64,000 nt of DNA, taken from positions 1-64,000 of the forward strand of contig NRSV01000025.1 of the NCBI GenBank assembly GCA_002286855.1, written 5' to 3'. Positions 59,791 to 64,000 of the stretch are shown here, one piece after another. The DNA comes from Bipolaris cookei (taxonomy: Eukaryota; Ascomycota; Dothideomycetes; Pleosporales; Pleosporaceae). The position numbers and the translations under genes were made by a program. The stretch's first letter is position 1. The number at the start of each line of letters is the position of its first letter. The notes below the pieces were generated by a model that was not told the origin of the DNA, did not search any database, and worked only from the letters and a program-made list of their open reading frames with translations.

Positions 59791-62700
59791 GTTGATTGAT
59801 TGTATCGACTACTTGTCTTGATTCTTTTTTTTCTTCCCTTGCTTCCTTTGAAAGGGGGAATCGAATATTGTTTGAGTAGGAATAGGGACTCAACAAGGCG
59901 TTATTTGGGTGTGGTTTTACACATGGAATGTTGAGCAACTCGGACTTGGGTTTTTTTAATTTCAATTGGGATTGGGAGTGTTATTGGCATTCTTTCTTGC
60001 TTTCTTTGCATCCTTTTCTCCATCTCTCCCTTTCTTGCTGAGCCAGGATTTGTTCCTTTCCTTTTATCCTTCCGAGGGAATCCTTCTTTCGTTGTTGGCT
60101 TGCTCGGCTTGTTCTCTTTCCCTCCCGGCCTTTCTCCCTCTGATCTCTTTTTAGCTTTTCTTTCTTAGTCTTGCTCACAGAGTGGCTTTGTAGGCGCCTC
60201 GACTCACTTTCATCTCTACTGCTCCTGCTTCTGCGGTTGTTTCAGTGGCAGGGAGGGAAGTTTGAGTTGGTGGCCTCGGCGCTTGGGGGTGGAGAGAAAC
60301 AGAAAGGGTTGAGATTTGATAGAGAGAGATGGGAAAAAGGGATAACCAGGTTTGCCAGTGTAGAAAGGAGGAATCGAAGGAAATGTATGAACATGTTTTT
60401 GCTTGGATATTGAGATTGTGCAAGTCTGATTTCTATCTGTGATTTGAGATGGTCGTGTCGAAAAAGGTCAAGTTCAAAACAAACAACGACGTCGATTGCA
60501 TGTTCCTATGTCTTTTGTCAGTTGTGGCCATTATCAAACGAATCTCGATATGTAAACAAAGAATCTGGACGGAGAAAAACGAAGAATGTAACCAAATTTT
60601 TCTTTACTTGCAGTCTTGGAGTTATTCGATGTAGTGAAAACAAGAGGTAAAGCAGGACAGAGTGGTATTTACAGATGAAGAGCATGTACCATTGATTCCA
60701 TTTTCTTCTTCTTCTTCTTTCTTTTTCAGTATCATCGTTGGAGAAAGGTCAAGTACGAGTGTTTTTTGTTAATGACTACTCCCTGAGTATTTTTTGCAGA
60801 AGTAATTAAAGGGATTGGCAAGACACTCGATACTGTAAACCTAGCCATTGGTATCGTTGCATGATATCCTAGGTTCACGGGCATCGTATATCGCATATCT
60901 TGCTATTTATCGTATGAGGATATGTATGCAATGTGTTGCCACGCTGGCATGCAGAGCCAGTGCAATGGTTGTCTTGCATTACAAGCCCGTGTCTATATTA
61001 TTATTATTATTATCATTATTTTATTAAAGTCTATGTAGCTCGTGGCCATGTAAGACTTTGGCCGCAGGCCGTTCTATGGGGTAATTATTTACAATTTGGA
61101 AGTTTGTGGTGTACAGCGTAGCTGTGGTGCTTCGACCTTTATCTAGTTAAGCTATTACTAGCTTTCTAGATGCCTGCTGCCCATGTCTATAACGCTCTCG
61201 ATTTTCTGCAGGTTCCCATGGCTATGGCTTGCATGGTATACAAGTGCGTTTCTTGTACGTGATAATTGGACCTTGGTGTGGATTCAGATACCGGCTGAGA
61301 AGGTTGGAGAAAGCCTAGATATCAGACTGAAATTCACGATGCCCACGACGCATGAATGGCCTTGTCTATCAGAGATCACACCAGATAAGAAGCGTTATGT
61401 TGATACCACGTGAGATATGGTGTTGTTCTTCAGAAAGGCCGAATAACAAGGCCATGAACATCCCGGTCACATCGATGGACGAATATTTTCTAGATCCCAG
61501 TGTATTGTCCTGCTGACACGGCTTTCTTCCCCCGCTTATCAGCGATACCGGCCAAAGCCGGGCCTGGGTAGAAAGATATTGAAGATGCGGAGCATGCAGC
61601 CCGAATGATCGTGTTGTGCGTGAGTCAGGAAGTGAGGGCAGCCAATCGGGCGGCAACAGCACAAGAAGGCATGGAGGACGGGAAGTTGAGGTTCTTCGCT
61701 TCGAGGTAGGTCGAGCGAGACGGCGAGTGGCGATTATCTGCGTTCCGGGGTGTGGAAGATAGGGCTGCTTCCGGGTCATCGCAATATCGACGGGTCGTCG
61801 GCGCATACACGATGGCCCGACGGATAGTTATCAAAACAGCTGTTGGTGATATCCGGGTTTTTTGGGCTTGGATGTAGGACACTCAGATCACACGCAGGCC
61901 AATACGCTTCGGAGCGTGCGGCGATTCGTGTATGGGCGCCCGGGTGCAGGGCCTCGTGAGCGTGGCTTGATGTTGCTTTGACATAGCCAAGTAATGCTCA
62001 GAGGCGAAAATGGGCGGGTTTGAGTTGTCTAGCGTATGCGGAGACGGAAGATGATGCAGATGCAGGTATGACTTATTGATGATAATGTTTACTAACAAGG
62101 TTGACTAGCGTATGTGGGGTTTGGCTGTGTTGTTGAACGAGGCATGATTTTGTGTCTACTTATAGTAAACATATCCAGAGCTTGTGGCAAGCGAATTGTA
62201 ACTGTACGTGCAATGCAAATTCAAGTCTTGATATGTGTACTGAACGTTGTTATATGTTGGAGTGTAGTAGTGCGCTCATGCTGCGATTTGTGGATCTTGA
62301 GACTTTGAGGCTCTGGATTTTAGTACAATTGACCTACAGTTATGACATAACATATTGAACAGCTCAGTAGAGCCATCGCCTGATGTTTTCGGTCGGGTTG
62401 GAAAATTCAGAGTCGAGTTATTGACCCACACCGATTAGCCAGGGAGAGGTCACGCGTTGCGTTGATGAATCAGACTTATGGCGAGAAAGACAATCACATC
62501 TGGATACGACATATGTATGCGGTCCGAAATATCCCTGCATATCTCTTGCCAAGTATGTTTGGTAACAAAAGAAGAGATTCACGGTTGATCGCATGCAACG
62601 CAGTATATGGTGAGTAGTAGTGCGACTAGAGAGAATTGGCGCCAGGACTCCGCTGGTGCAAGCTGGAAAGCATAATTCAAGTTAGGTGAGAGTTTCCAGT

Positions 62701-63992
62701 GCGCTGTACAACTTCAACACATTGTGTGTTCATGTGGTATTGGTAGGGGCTATTTTTCCGATCGCTAGTCGTCAAAGAGGCGCATATGTCTATCGTTGGT
62801 GCGTCAGGGTGCTATCGGCAGCTAAGCGTGAGCAAATAGTCTTGATTTGCTAACGCGATAAAAAATGCTTGTTCCGGCTAGAAGGGCGAAAGGAGACAAC
62901 GATAGCAATGGAAACTACAGACTGGCACTCTATGCGTGGCGCTTCGGCCGTTAGCTGGCGCGGGAATGACCGTGTGCTTGCAGGAGCCCTCAGTGCTCGC
63001 GTGCCACTCGTGTGGAGCCAGCTCAGTGCGACGTCCCGAAGACTCGACCGAAGTATGTGAAAGACGTTTGAAATGGATGGGCTTGTAGGAATAGAACAGA
63101 CGTCCAGGGGGGAACTGGGATAGTTGGTGACGAACGAATGGGAGCCTGAGGGTGAAGGTTAGCGTGCCAAGCCCTAGCTACCTCACTCGCTTCCAGATCT
63201 TCATGGGGCTCCTCATATGTGTGCCCACAATCCAGGCTTCGACCTACTCTTGGCCCTCAGATGGTGCTGGGCGAGATCGAGTAGCACGATGTTACCCGGC
63301 ATACGAAGCCTTGCATGGTCACAGTGTCAACCTCGACGTCGATGCACGAGGCTGCTCCATGTGAGCCAGTCCCAGCAGGAGAGTATAGTCGCGGGCGATG
63401 GGCACAAATTCAACCACTATTCCACTTGGATCTGATTTGACAGCGGAAATGCCGGTAGGCCCTGACATGCGGTAATATGGAGAGGCGACGCCGAACTCAC
63501 CGGGCCTGACAACTAAGCGCTCTTTGGGCTTTTGGGCATACACAATAGCATCCTCAACGCAGAGAAAAGCATCGTGTTGACTTGAAAAGCATTTCCCCCC
63601 ATGGAGGAGCGAAGGACCGCCGTTTGGTTCTCTTAGGCGTCAGCATACAGCGGTGTGGTCGCAATAGCTCACGGCTCGAACGGTGAGGTTGCCATGGTTG
63701 GAAAGCGGCTAGCCCGCTTTGGCAGCGTGGATTGCGTCGGATTGCGTGACCAGAGCAAGTCACCACCCGCTTTTTTCTTTGTAAAGTGCGTCAGGGCTGC
63801 GCCTTCCCCACACAATCCGTGTTCCTAACGCTTAGTCTGGGGCCTCGCATCCCTCTCACTGTCTATAAAGCACCCTCTGTCCTCACTCTCACCCAAACTT
63901 GACCTTACGCTATTATACAAATCCTCTTGCTCGCTGGCTTATATACTTGAGAAAGAGGCCAACACTTCTATATACACAATTGATACAACACT
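59791..63992. other. gene-poor stretch, pyrimidine-rich at the left
   Basis: No supported gene. From about 59820 to 60180 the plus strand is strongly T/C-rich with long TTTCTTTCC runs, probably the 3' untranslated end of the spindle pole gene plus low-complexity DNA. A TTA/TTATTA microsatellite lies near 60997-61025 and a TTC run near 60703-60722. Frames near 61.4-61.9 kb and 62.9-63.7 kb are short and lack domains. The last 150 bases look like a promoter. Confidence 0.5.
63864..63870 (+). promoter_or_regulatory. TATA box candidate for a gene entering at the right edge
   Basis: TATAAAG lies 123 bases before ATG 63993, followed by a C/T-rich stretch (CACCCTCTGTCCTCACTCTC) typical of fungal transcription start regions. 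Confidence 0.5.
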
Positions 63993-64000
63993 ATGGCCCC
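63993..64000 (+). CDS. possible start of a gene cut by the window edge
   Basis: ATGGCCCC follows a TATA-like site and an A/C-rich leader (CAATTGATACAACACT), a common context for fungal start codons. Only two codons plus two bases are visible, so nothing can be said about the product. Confidence 0.4.

Noticed and set aside
1..64000. CRISPR arrays, bacterial operons, rRNA or phage genes
   Set aside because: The DNA is fungal with spliced genes, and I saw no regular spacer-repeat arrays, rRNA segments or phage modules.

Overview
This window is nuclear DNA of a filamentous ascomycete fungus. Genes carry short introns of about 49-87 bases with GTAnGN donors, YAG-type acceptors and CTAAC/CTGAT-like branch sites. 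The gene families present (a SidD/NPS6-type siderophore synthetase, short secreted tyrosinase, rhodopsin-domain membrane protein, Iks1-type kinase, Ppc89/Cep57-type spindle pole protein) and Fot1/pogo transposons with TA target duplications are typical of Pezizomycotina. A Dothideomycete (Pleosporales-like) is my best guess, but this is inference.

Layout: 0-8.4 kb is mostly non-coding. It holds a decayed transposon end, one secreted tyrosinase gene (4.1-5.3 kb) and an internally deleted pogo element (6.0-7.1 kb). 8.4-11.9 kb holds two abutting pogo elements whose transposases end in a CCHC zinc knuckle. 12.1-31.5 kb is a hydroxamate siderophore cluster: NRPS (-), GNAT acetyltransferase (+), full-size ABC transporter (-), divergent ornithine N5-oxygenase-family protein (-), SidF-type acyltransferase (+) and SidI-type acyl-CoA ligase (+). 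32.6 kb holds an unknown gene and 34-35.7 kb a decayed MFS transporter. 38.4-42.7 kb holds a broken pogo element and then an apparently intact Fot1/pogo element. 46-47.4 kb holds a rhodopsin-domain membrane protein. After a long gene-poor stretch, 52-59.8 kb is a compact housekeeping block: glucose-6-phosphate 1-epimerase, Iks1-like kinase and a Cep57/Ppc89-like spindle pole body protein. 59.8-64 kb is gene-poor, with a possible gene start in the last 8 bases.

How the siderophore genes fit together: by analogy with fusarinine/TAFC biosynthesis, the SidI-like ligase (candidate PTS2) would make mevalonyl-CoA in peroxisomes. A SidH hydratase, not found here, would convert it to anhydromevalonyl-CoA. 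The SidF-like enzyme (C-terminal AKL, a PTS1) would acylate N5-hydroxyornithine. The NRPS would activate and oligomerise the product, the GNAT might acetylate it, and the ABC protein could move it. Ten exact copies of ATCWGATAA, the published SreA/Sre1 iron-repressor target, lie in 18.4-28.9 kb and I found none elsewhere in the window. Nine are outside any supported gene. This makes the segment look like one iron-regulated unit.

Most unusual points: the NRPS order A-T-C-T-T-C, with two near-duplicate carrier domains and no visible second adenylation domain; the shortened oxygenase; the SRE inverted repeat; and the decay of the MFS gene beside an intact ABC gene. All splice sites were read by eye and no database was searched.
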